A stretch of 64,000 nucleotides of DNA from an uncultured Muribaculaceae bacterium (GTDB lineage: Bacteria > Bacteroidota > Bacteroidia > Bacteroidales > Muribaculaceae), in assembly GCA_910585755.1 (NCBI GenBank), contig CAJUFH010000009.1, positions 1-64,000 on the forward strand. Reading direction: 5' to 3'. The notes under the pieces were generated by a model. The model was not told the origin of the DNA, ran no database searches, and saw nothing but the letters and a program-made list of their open reading frames with translations. The position numbers and the translations under genes are program-made. Shown here one piece after another: positions 8,267 through 16,669 of this stretch (position 1 is its first letter; every line of letters begins with the position of its first letter).

Positions 8267-9247
8267 TTAAAATAAAGTGTCTTCGTACGCGTAAGAAGAT
8301 AAATCAACTGGTTGTCGTTCTTTTATCATCTTTACTATTTTTGACACATCTTTCGCTGATATATTTTTAGGTAAAAAACGAAAAACAGAACCGATTATGT
8401 AATCAAGCTCGATTTCAAAACATTTCCAGTTTCTCCCTAAACGTTCACAGACCTCACCTGTTGTACAGCTTCCGCCAAATATATCCACAACAGTATCTCC
8501 TTCATCCGTCAGCAATTTAATGAAAAACTCCGGCAACTTGTACGGGAATCTGGCGGGGTGAGCTTTGATTCCAGTATCCTTACAGAGTGTTAAGTATTTG
8601 CCATTGCTTTCAGAATTGCTTATTTGCAGGAGGTTGGATGGTATCGCCCCGCCATTGTCTGTGCCAAAACTGGCTGAAATATCATGCCCGGATGGACGTT
8701 TTTTAGGCGTGTAAAATTTGTCGGGATTTTCTATGAGCTTCTTCATCCTGTCGGAGTACGGAGCCAGTACCTTGGTGACATCTGCCTTTGGAAAATCGCT
8801 CTTGCAGAACCACCATATGGTGTTGACGCTGTCTTTTGACCTGATTTTACGCTTGTTAACCCACTCTATGGGTGACGGTAGTTTAGATGGATTAAACCAG
8901 AAAAATTCTTCGGCCAATTTATAGCCGAGGATTTCGCAAAAGTATATTAGTACTTTGTAGTTATACAGGCTTCTGATCGGTTTGCCTTTTTGATAAGCAC
9001 CGCCCAAATCAATCACTAAGGATCCCGTTTCTTTTAGTTTGGGGTGAAGTTTGGCGGCAAATTGTCCCAGCCACTCTACATATTCAGTTTGTTCCTCATT
9101 CCCATACTCTTTTTTGCGCAAAAGTGCGAAGGGCGGCGAGGTTACGACTAAATCAATTGAGTCGTCATCCAATTCGTCTATAAGATTTAAGGAGTCGCCA
9201 TAGTAGGTGGCTCCTAAATTAGTGGAGTATTTAGGAATTGTGTTCAT
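8267..9247 (-). CDS. PvuII-type DNA methyltransferase (N4-cytosine, CAGCTG)
   Basis: This 326-residue beta-class methyltransferase protects host DNA. Motif IV is TSPPF at residues 36-40, the form used by N4-cytosine enzymes. Motif I, VDIFGGSCTTGEV, is near the C-terminus, as in beta-class enzymes. Several blocks match what I recall of M.PvuII, including FWFNPSKLPSPIEWVNKRK, LAPYSDRMKKLIE and LLQISNSESNGKYL. The recognition site CAGCTG is inferred from this and from the linked endonuclease. The gene is AT-rich compared with its neighbours, a sign of transfer, and is transcribed divergently from the controller gene. Confidence 0.92.
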   Translation of the reverse strand: MNTIPKYSTNLGATYYGDSLNLIDELDDDSIDLVVTSPPFALLRKKEYGNEEQTEYVEWLGQFAAKLHPKLKETGSLVIDLGGAYQKGKPIRSLYNYKVLIYFCEILGYKLAEEFFWFNPSKLPSPIEWVNKRKIRSKDSVNTIWWFCKSDFPKADVTKVLAPYSDRMKKLIENPDKFYTPKKRPSGHDISASFGTDNGGAIPSNLLQISNSESNGKYLTLCKDTGIKAHPARFPYKLPEFFIKLLTDEGDTVVDIFGGSCTTGEVCERLGRNWKCFEIELDYIIGSVFRFLPKNISAKDVSKIVKMIKERQPVDLSSYAYEDTLF

Positions 9248-9263
9248 CTCTAATTGTGGTATG

Positions 9264-9294
9264 CAAAGGTACGGATAATTATGGAGCTGGCAAA
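9264..9294 (-). promoter_or_regulatory. Promoter of the methyltransferase gene
   Basis: On the minus strand, TTTG (9291-9294), 19 bases, then TACCTTTG (9264-9271) is an exact Bacteroidota promoter. It predicts transcription from about 9257, roughly ten bases before the ATG, so the leader is very short. A complete promoter fits early, controller-independent methyltransferase expression. Confidence 0.7.
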
Positions 9295-9300
9295 ATCAAT

Positions 9301-9346
9301 TCCGAATATAATCGGAGCGATATATTGGAGAACATCTGTAATTTTG
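9301..9346 (+). promoter_or_regulatory. Controller-gene promoter with candidate C-box
   Basis: TAATTTTG at 9339-9346 is an exact -7 box, but no TTTG lies about 19 bases upstream (9316-9319 reads AGCG). Just upstream is the inverted repeat TCCGA-N6-TCGGA at 9301-9316, well placed for an activator. This matches the logic of controller-dependent promoters in PvuII-type systems. Transcription would begin near 9352, at the GTG start proposed for the controller, so the message may be leaderless. Confidence 0.5.
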
Positions 9347-9351
9347 TGTTT

Positions 9352-9570
9352 GTGGAATATACCGATAAAGAGCTTTTAGAGAAAATAGGTTTAAAAATAG
9401 CAACCAGACGTAGGGAACTGAATCTTACTCAAGAGGATTTGGCTTATACTGCTGATATAGATAGAACTTATATCGGATATGTAGAAAACGGTAAGCAAAA
9501 CATTACAGTGTCAATGCTTAATAAGTTTGCTAAAGCTCTGCAATTAGAAATTAAAGATTTTTTCCAATGA
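9352..9570 (+). CDS. PvuII-type controller (C) protein, HTH XRE-like
   Basis: A small DNA-binding regulator that times endonuclease expression. From GTG 9352 it is 72 residues, close to the usual C-protein size. The helix-turn-helix is visible as LNLTQEDLAYTADIDRTYIGYVENGKQNI, split here by residues about 21-49, with the C-protein-like RTYIG core. The frame is open from 9238 with a TTG, but that start overlaps the divergent methyltransferase start and gives an unmatched extension, so I prefer 9352. The stop overlaps the endonuclease start in ATGA, so the two are translationally coupled. Confidence 0.85.
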   Translation: MEYTDKELLEKIGLKIATRRRELNLTQEDLAYTADIDRTYIGYVENGKQNITVSMLNKFAKALQLEIKDFFQ

Positions 9571-10115
9571 CTAACGAAGAAGCAATTTCGGAATTAAACA
9601 GACTTTTTCCTTATATTAGAGAGTACCAGAAATTAGCCCGTGAGGTGGCTCATATACAGGATATTTTTCAAGACAATGGAGGTAAATTACTCCAAGTGCT
9701 TTTAGTAACCGCTTTGAAGAATTTGGATAAGAGTAGGGAGGGTAACGATGCTGTTGATGCTAATGGTAATGAATATGAGCTTAAATCAGTGAACATTCAG
9801 CTCACTAAATCTTTTAGTACACACCATCATTTAAACCAAGCCATCATAGAAAAATATCGAAAAGTAGATTGGGTATTTGCTATTTATGATGATATAGAAC
9901 TATTGGAAATTTACCTGCTTAAACCGAAAATGTTGGAACCATATTATCAGAAATGGGAAAGACAATATAATGAAACTGGGAAAGCCCTAAATAATCCTAA
10001 AATACAGGTGAAATATGTCCGACAAAATGGTATAAAGATTTTTACTCATACAGATGATTTTAAACTGTACCAGTCTGTAATAAACGAACCGTTAAAACCG
10101 ACTTCGTCAAACTGA
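9567..10115 (+). CDS. PvuII-type restriction endonuclease (CAGCTG)
   Basis: A homodimeric type II endonuclease predicted to cut CAGCTG. The 182-residue protein matches the R.PvuII pattern: IFQDNGGKLLQVLL (residues 33-46) and the catalytic triad Asp61, Glu71, Lys73 in EGNDAVDANGNEYELKS, equivalent to D58, E68 and K70. The base-reading histidines STHHH (84-88) and the conserved WVFAIYDD are also present. It is about 25 residues longer than R.PvuII as I recall it, through a C-terminal tail after residue 158 that could be dispensable. All catalytic residues are intact, so it is probably active. The gene is AT-rich. Confidence 0.93.
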   Translation: MTNEEAISELNRLFPYIREYQKLAREVAHIQDIFQDNGGKLLQVLLVTALKNLDKSREGNDAVDANGNEYELKSVNIQLTKSFSTHHHLNQAIIEKYRKVDWVFAIYDDIELLEIYLLKPKMLEPYYQKWERQYNETGKALNNPKIQVKYVRQNGIKIFTHTDDFKLYQSVINEPLKPTSSN

Positions 10116-10121
10116 ATATTT

Positions 10122-10159
10122 AAGCGTCACATCATATATGCGATATGGCGCTTTTGTTT
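10122..10159 (+). terminator. Terminator of the restriction operon
   Basis: A 12-bp stem (10122-10133 with 10142-10153) has one G-T pair and one mismatch, followed by a T-rich run. It lies 6 bases after the endonuclease stop. Confidence 0.7.
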
Positions 10160-10242
10160 TCTGTATTTTTCATCTGGGAGAATATAGCAGAATGATTTTC
10201 CCGACGGCGGGGTGAACCCGGCGGGGGAGATGATTGTTACAA

Positions 10243-10298
10243 GGGTGACAAAACAGGCAGAGGGCCGAGGGGCCGCTGTCAGTTTGTCACCTTTTTTC
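10243..10298 (+). terminator. Second terminator-like hairpin before groES
   Basis: Long imperfect arms (10243-10254 with 10282-10292, core GTGACAAA/TTTGTCAC) enclose a GC-rich inner hairpin and are followed by six T residues. No gene ends immediately upstream; the restriction operon already has its own terminator. It may be a resident terminator stranded when the AT-rich module arrived, or it may insulate groES. Confidence 0.6.
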
Positions 10299-10366
10299 GT
10301 GCCAAGTTGGCGGGGCGGGGTGCCGGACGGCGGCGCTCCGGGCCGCAGGAGGCGGAACCGCGGAGT

Positions 10367-10383
10367 TTGGCACGGATTATGCA
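10367..10383 (+). promoter_or_regulatory. Sigma-54-type promoter upstream of groES
   Basis: TTGGCACG-N4-ATGCA matches the -24/-12 consensus (TTGGCACG-N4-TTGCA) at all but one position, with GG-N10-GC spacing exact (GG 10369-10370, GC 10381-10382). It lies 109 bases before the groES ATG. No CIRCE element (TTAGCACTC-N9-GAGTGCTAA) was seen. A similar box stands before clpC. Confidence 0.55.
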
Positions 10384-10491
10384 GTATCTGTATTTCGGAC
10401 GGCGGTTCCCTCCGACGCGGCCGCGGTCCGATGAAAAGAGAATGCGGCCCCGGCCGCGAACCTTAGAAACAACTAAAAACATATACCACCA

Positions 10492-10764
10492 ATGAAAATC
10501 AAACCGCTTGCTGACCGGGTACTCATCCAGCCGACCCCGGCCGAGGAAACAACAATCGCAGGTATCATAATCCCCGACTCCGCAAAGGAGAAACCCCTCC
10601 GCGGGACCGTGCTCGCCGCCGGCGAAGGCACCAAGGACGAGAAGATGCAGGTCAAGGAAGGGGACCAGGTACTCTACGGAAAGTATGCCGGAACCGAAAT
10701 CGAGGTTGAAGGCGAGAAGTATCTGATAATGCGGCAGAGCGACATCCTCGCCGTAATTGAATGA
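10492..10764 (+). CDS. groES: Co-chaperonin GroES
   Basis: The 90-residue lid of the GroEL folding chamber. The family N-terminus IKPLADRVLIQP, the mobile-loop region around residues 17-33 (ETTIAGIIIPDSAKEKP) and the C-terminal ILAVIE are all present. groEL follows after a 219-base gap that contains a repeat element, wider than usual for a groESL pair. Confidence 0.97.
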   Translation: MKIKPLADRVLIQPTPAEETTIAGIIIPDSAKEKPLRGTVLAAGEGTKDEKMQVKEGDQVLYGKYAGTEIEVEGEKYLIMRQSDILAVIE

Positions 10765-10924
10765 GGGCGTATCATAATAGCTCATCTGGGTCGTCGCTTG
10801 CAGTTTCGGTCTCGGTCAAAATCTTCAGATTGCTCCCTCGGCCTCACCTACAAGCTCCTATCATCTGAACCATTCTTTGCGGAGCAAAGCGCTTCGCGAT
10901 GACTGATAGCACCCTCACCATCCG
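10762..10924 (+). repeat. REP-like intergenic element, copy A (expanded)
   Basis: It begins on the groES stop codon (TGAGGGCG) and ends with CCCTCACCATCCGGGCAAG. It shares with the element at 29286 the words GAGGGCG, CATCTGGG, CCCTC and CCATCCGGG in the same order. Its outer ends pair (GAGGGCGTATCA with TGATAGCACCCTC), but the middle is about 100 bases longer than in the other copy. It lies between groES and groEL and may affect their relative expression. Confidence 0.55.
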
Positions 10925-10983
10925 GGCAAGCATCTTTCCGGTGCTGCTCAAAACGATAAATTTGATAATAATTAAGCACAGAA

Positions 10984-12624
<1,641 letters not shown>

Positions 12625-12647
12625 CCCCCCGCTTCCCGATTATACTA

Positions 12648-12690
12648 CGAAATCCGTATCTCCTTTTGGGAGGTGCGGATTTCGTTGTTC
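12648..12690 (+). terminator. Terminator of groEL
   Basis: A 16-bp stem with two G-T pairs (12648-12663 with 12669-12684), a short T-rich loop and a trailing T-rich stretch. Confidence 0.8.
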
Positions 12691-12753
12691 TTATAGAAGC
12701 GATTACGGTGGGAGGGGCATACGGAGAGGATGAACCCCGGGCGGTTTAGAGGC

Positions 12754-12770
12754 GTTACTATTATAGTAAC
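12754..12770. promoter_or_regulatory. Palindrome upstream of DUF4332 gene
   Basis: GTTACTA-TTA-TAGTAAC is a perfect 7-bp inverted repeat ending 15 bases before the ATG. It overlaps where the core promoter should lie, and no TAnnTTTG is visible nearby. It could be an operator; this is inference only. Confidence 0.35.
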
Positions 12771-12785
12771 TAATACGTCTGTGTT

Positions 12786-13193
12786 ATGGCATACAAGATT
12801 ATAGAAGTCGAGGGGATTGGTCCGGCTTATGCCGCCAAGCTCGAAGAAGCCGCCATCGCGACTACCGACGACCTGTTCAACGCCGCAGCCACGCCGAAAG
12901 GGCGCCAGGCGCTTGCCGAGGCTACGGGGATTTCCCCGGCCTTGATCCTCAAATGGGCCAACCATGCCGACCTTTTCCGCATTAAAGGGGTGGCCGGACA
13001 GTTCGCCGAGCTGCTCGAAGCCGCCGGGGTTGACACGGTCAAGGAGTTCCGCCACCGCGTAGCCGCCAACCTGCACTCCAAGCTCGTTGAAATCAACGAG
13101 GTCAAGCATCTCTGCGGCCGAGTGCCTTCCGAGGCCGAAATACAGCGCATGATCGACCAGGCCAAGGAGCTCGCGCCAGTGCTGACTTACTGA
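12786..13193 (+). CDS. DUF4332 domain protein (helix-hairpin-helix-like)
   Basis: A 135-residue cytosolic protein matching DUF4332. Two helix-hairpin-helix-like repeats are visible: VEGIGPAYAAKLEEAAI (residues 7-23) and IKGVAGQFAELLEAAGV (about 64-80). Such repeats usually bind DNA or protein non-specifically, but no function is established here. It is a single-gene unit between the groEL terminator and its own terminator. Confidence 0.8.
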   Translation: MAYKIIEVEGIGPAYAAKLEEAAIATTDDLFNAAATPKGRQALAEATGISPALILKWANHADLFRIKGVAGQFAELLEAAGVDTVKEFRHRVAANLHSKLVEINEVKHLCGRVPSEAEIQRMIDQAKELAPVLTY

Positions 13194-13219
13194 CAACACT
13201 CTCCCAACCGGATGTAAAC

Positions 13220-13260
13220 GGTGCCGTGTCAAATGCTTTTGACACGGCGCCGCTGTTTTT
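13220..13260 (+). terminator. Terminator of DUF4332 gene
   Basis: A 14-bp stem (13220-13233 with 13238-13251, one G-T pair) built on the core CCGTGTCAAA/TTTTGACACGG, followed by a T run. The hairpin closely resembles those after htpG (34304-34341) and DUF3127 (53076-53120). Confidence 0.85.
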
Positions 13261-13295
13261 GCGGGCAAAATGAGCGATGGTTCGTTAAATTTTCG

Positions 13296-13303
13296 TAACT
13301 TTA
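13296..13303 (+). promoter_or_regulatory. Promoter -7 element of the envelope cluster
   Basis: TAACTTTA differs from TAnnTTTG at one base and lies 50 bases before the first gene of the 13354-17407 cluster. No other promoter-like box is seen inside the cluster. Confidence 0.45.
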
Positions 13304-13353
13304 CAAAAATTTTTGCATATTGCGATTATAGTGCTTTTCTGCCAAGAAACAGA

Positions 13354-14103
13354 ATGAAGAAACGACTATTTTTAACGCGCGCTCTGGGACTCCTGATCGC
13401 CCTGTTCGCCGGTTCCGCGGCGGCCGAGGCGCAGGTCGAGTTCAAGCGCGGCCTGGAACAGATTTCGTTCATTCCCAAGGGACAATGGATTACCGGGGTC
13501 AGCGTCAGCTTCTCGCAGTCGGACCAGGGTAACTACCAGTTCCTCGTGATCGAGAACCTGTCGGGCGACTCATATTCCTTCAAGGTCAGCCCGATGCTGA
13601 TGTACTGCTTCAAGGACAACCTCGCCGCGGGGGGCAAGATGGCTTATTCGCGAACCCGCACGCGCCTCGACCGTACAGACATAGTAGTCGGGGAGGGCAC
13701 GGAGTTCTCGCTGGAGAACCTTTACAACATCTCCCACAGCTATTCGGCAATGGCGGCGTTTCGCAACTACATCAGTCTCGGCCACAGCCGTCGTTTCGGC
13801 TTTTTCAACGAGGTGCAGCTCCAGGTCGGAGGCTCGCAGTCGAAAATCGCCAACGGCAGGGGGGACGACCTCACGGGCACCTACGAGACCTCCTGGGACG
13901 TTAACATCGGCCTCGCGCCGGGAATGGTGATGTTCCTCAACAACTATTCGGCGCTGGAGGTAAACGTCGGCGTGCTCGGTTTCTCCTACAGCCACACTAC
14001 CTCCAAGACCGACCAGATTTACCGCGCGGAGCGCGACAGCAAGTCGGCCAACTTCCGGGTAAACCTGTTTTCGATAACCTTCGGCGTGGCCTTTTATCTC
14101 TGA
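13354..14103 (+). CDS. Outer-membrane beta-barrel-like protein, paralogue 1
   Basis: A 249-residue exported protein with a signal peptide (MKKRLFLTR plus a hydrophobic core to about residue 26, ending AEAQ). The mature part has many alternating strands and ends in an aromatic/hydrophobic strand (FGVAFYL), as in outer-membrane barrels. Blocks FIPKGQW, FRNYISLGHSRRF and FNEVQLQ recur in the next gene, so the two are tandem paralogues. I chose ATG 13354 because the signal peptide starts there. No named family was recognised. Confidence 0.7.
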   Translation: MKKRLFLTRALGLLIALFAGSAAAEAQVEFKRGLEQISFIPKGQWITGVSVSFSQSDQGNYQFLVIENLSGDSYSFKVSPMLMYCFKDNLAAGGKMAYSRTRTRLDRTDIVVGEGTEFSLENLYNISHSYSAMAAFRNYISLGHSRRFGFFNEVQLQVGGSQSKIANGRGDDLTGTYETSWDVNIGLAPGMVMFLNNYSALEVNVGVLGFSYSHTTSKTDQIYRAERDSKSANFRVNLFSITFGVAFYL

Positions 14104-14109
14104 GCGAGT

Positions 14110-15015
14110 ATGAAACACAGAATATTATCCGCACTGCTCGCCCTCGCGGCGCTCGCTCTGGCCGGAGGGTTCCGGGCCGGGGCACAGGAGATACTCTCGC
14201 TTGACCGCCTCCCGATTCTGCGCAATATGGCGAAGTCGCCGAAAGTGCTGCTCGACTCAGCGGCCCTGAACGACCCCTCGCTCAAAGAGAAGGTGATTGT
14301 CGGGAAAGACACCGTCAGCGTCATCCTGCCGGAGAACAACTACGGGCGCTACGACCGCGGCCTGTACAACTACCTGTTTATCCCGAAGGGGCAGTGGTCG
14401 TTCGGCCTCATGGCTGCCTACGGCGAGTTCAATACCGACGACGTGCAGATTCTCGGCATGATCAAGGACCTCGACATAAAGCTGAAAGCCTACTCGCTGC
14501 AGCCCTCGATTTCCTACTTCTTCTCCAACAACCAGTCGATGGGGTTGAAGTTCAACTACGTCAGGATGGAGGGGGACCTCCCGAGCTTCTCGGTCGATTT
14601 CGACGACGACATCAATTTCTCCCTTAAAGACGTAAGCTATTACCAGCAGAGCTTCTCGACGTCGCTCGCCTACCGCAACTATATCGGCCTGGGTAGCACG
14701 CGCCGCTTCGCCGTGTTCAACGAGGTAGACCTCGCTTTCGGCTCCGGCTCGTCGCGCTTCCGCCGCTACTACGCCGGAAAGATGAAGGACACGCGGACCA
14801 ACTTCGTTACCGCGTCGCTGAACTTCTCGCCGGGAGTCTGCGTCTTTATCATGGACTACATCAGCTTCAACGTATCGTTCGGCGTCTTCGGCCTGAACAT
14901 ACGCAACGAGCGCCAGTGGACCGACGGGAAGGAGGAGGGCTCGCGCTTCACTTCCGGCGCGAATTTCCGGTTTAACATCTTCAATATCAACTTCGGCATG
15001 GCCGTTTATATTTGA
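14110..15015 (+). CDS. Outer-membrane beta-barrel-like protein, paralogue 2
   Basis: A 301-residue exported protein starting 6 bases after paralogue 1. It has a signal peptide (MKHRILSALLALAALALAGG, cleavage near GAQE) and about 50 extra residues before the shared region. Shared blocks are FIPKGQW, YRNYIGLGSTRRF and FNEVDLAFG, and it ends in a barrel-like last strand (NFGMAVYI). The tandem duplication and tight spacing suggest a common outer-membrane assembly. The function is not recognised. Confidence 0.7.
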   Translation: MKHRILSALLALAALALAGGFRAGAQEILSLDRLPILRNMAKSPKVLLDSAALNDPSLKEKVIVGKDTVSVILPENNYGRYDRGLYNYLFIPKGQWSFGLMAAYGEFNTDDVQILGMIKDLDIKLKAYSLQPSISYFFSNNQSMGLKFNYVRMEGDLPSFSVDFDDDINFSLKDVSYYQQSFSTSLAYRNYIGLGSTRRFAVFNEVDLAFGSGSSRFRRYYAGKMKDTRTNFVTASLNFSPGVCVFIMDYISFNVSFGVFGLNIRNERQWTDGKEEGSRFTSGANFRFNIFNINFGMAVYI

Positions 15016-15021
15016 TGCGTT

Positions 15022-16647
15022 ATGAGCGATAAGAAACGCAAACAGAAAGAGTCTCTCGCGATGGTGCGTCGGCAGCGGATTGTGGTGGCGGTTGCCGCCG
15101 TGATAGCCGCCGCGTTGCTGGCCATTTTGTCGCAGTCGTGCATCAAGAACGACATACCCTATCCGCGCATCCAGGCCAATTTCACCTCTTTCGAGGCCGA
15201 GGGACTTGCCTCCCCGGCGAAAATCGACGAGCAGAACCGCTTTATCGACCTCGTTTTCGACGAGACGGTCAATCTTGAGCAGGTAAACGTCACATCCTAT
15301 ACAATCGGCCCGGAGGGCGCGAAGCTCGTTGACGGCAATCTCTCTGAGCCGGTCAACCTTACACGCTATCTGATTCTCACCCTGCGCCTCTATCAGGATT
15401 ACGACTGGGTAGTGCGCGCCTCGCAGCCTATCAGCCGATACTTCACTGTCGAGGGGCAGATAGGTGAGGAGGTTATCGATGTCGCCGGAAAGCGCGTCGT
15501 GGTGACCGTTTCGGAGAGCATGGGGCGCAAGGCGGTCAAAGTGCTGACCGCCAAGCTCGGCCCCGAAGGCTCGACAATGACCCCCGATCCGGTCGGCAAC
15601 ACTTACGACATGACGATGCCCTTGGAAATCAAAGTCAACGTCCACGGACACGAGGAGTTGTGGGAAGTTTTCTGCGAGACCGCTGCAGGGAGCGTGAACA
15701 CCGTCCGCGCCGATGCCGGGTCGCAGGTCGCGTGGATCTACGGCTCCTGCATCGCAGACTCCGAGGGTGGAGTGGAATACCGCGCCGCGGGTACGCAGCA
15801 GTGGAACCAGGCCCCGAAATCCTGGATTACGCAAACCGGCACTACCTTCTTCGGATGCCTGAGAAATCTCCAGCCTGAGACCGAGTATGAGGCCCGCACT
15901 TTCGCGACAGCCTCCGACAAGACCGATTACGGTTCCGTAGTCAAGTTCACCACCGGCGACCTCCGCCAGCTCCCCAACAGCAGCTTCGACGAATGGTGCA
16001 AGGTAGGCAAATACTGGGCGCCGTGGCCCGAAGGGGGCGAGCAGTACTGGGATACAGGAAATCAGGGTGCTGCGACAATCGGCGAGGGGAACGTGTTCCG
16101 CAGCGACCAGACTTCGACCGGCACGGGATATTCTGCTGAACTGCGCACCGAATGGGTTGTAATCAAACTTGCCGCCGGAAGTATCTTCGCCGGAAAATAT
16201 CTGCGTACCGACGGCACGAACGGCGTGCTCAGTTTCGGCCGTCCTTACAACCAGCGGCCGACAAAGGTCAGAGGTTATTTCAAATACAACTGCGCAAAGA
16301 TTGACAAGGCGAAAGGATTCGAGCATATGCTCGGAGAGCCTGATACCTGCATCGTATGGTGCGCCCTGATTGACTCCGACGAGCCGTTTGAAATCCGCAC
16401 GAAGGAATCAGACCGCCACCTCTTCGACCCGCAGGGCAGCTACGTCGTCGCCTACGGTAGCATGGAGTGCGCGCAGACCATTCCTCAGTTTACCCCCTTT
16501 GAGTTCGAGTTGGCATACCGCTCGACGCAGCGAGTGCCGAAGTACATACTTATGGTAGCCTCCTCCAGTAAGTACGGCGACTACTTCGTGGGTGGTGTCG
16601 GCTCGGTTATGTGGCTTGACGACCTCGAATTGTTATACGATTATTAA
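15022..16647 (+). CDS. PCMD domain lipoprotein
   Basis: A 541-residue surface-type lipoprotein. The N-terminus is long and basic, then a hydrophobic segment ends in the lipobox ILSQSC with Cys40; an internal ATG at 15061 would put that Cys at 27 and may be the true start. Residues about 60-220 resemble Ig-like modules, 225-310 a fibronectin-like stretch, and about 325-541 the PCMD domain (NSSFDEW at its start, MWLDDLELLYDY at its end). PCMD proteins occur in Bacteroidales envelope loci with suspected glycan binding. It lies 6 bases after the barrel pair. Confidence 0.8.
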   Translation: MSDKKRKQKESLAMVRRQRIVVAVAAVIAAALLAILSQSCIKNDIPYPRIQANFTSFEAEGLASPAKIDEQNRFIDLVFDETVNLEQVNVTSYTIGPEGAKLVDGNLSEPVNLTRYLILTLRLYQDYDWVVRASQPISRYFTVEGQIGEEVIDVAGKRVVVTVSESMGRKAVKVLTAKLGPEGSTMTPDPVGNTYDMTMPLEIKVNVHGHEELWEVFCETAAGSVNTVRADAGSQVAWIYGSCIADSEGGVEYRAAGTQQWNQAPKSWITQTGTTFFGCLRNLQPETEYEARTFATASDKTDYGSVVKFTTGDLRQLPNSSFDEWCKVGKYWAPWPEGGEQYWDTGNQGAATIGEGNVFRSDQTSTGTGYSAELRTEWVVIKLAAGSIFAGKYLRTDGTNGVLSFGRPYNQRPTKVRGYFKYNCAKIDKAKGFEHMLGEPDTCIVWCALIDSDEPFEIRTKESDRHLFDPQGSYVVAYGSMECAQTIPQFTPFEFELAYRSTQRVPKYILMVASSSKYGDYFVGGVGSVMWLDDLELLYDY

Positions 16648-16669
16648 TATTACCAACATAAGAAAGACA

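Noticed and set aside
9238..9351. N-terminal extension of the controller protein from TTG 9238
   Set aside because: It overlaps the divergent methyltransferase start and the promoter region, and adds residues unlike C proteins.
14257..16326. A 689-codon open frame on the minus strand
   Set aside because: It lies antisense to two well-supported exported proteins, has no family match, and is explained by GC-rich codon bias. The same applies to many other long antisense frames in the window.
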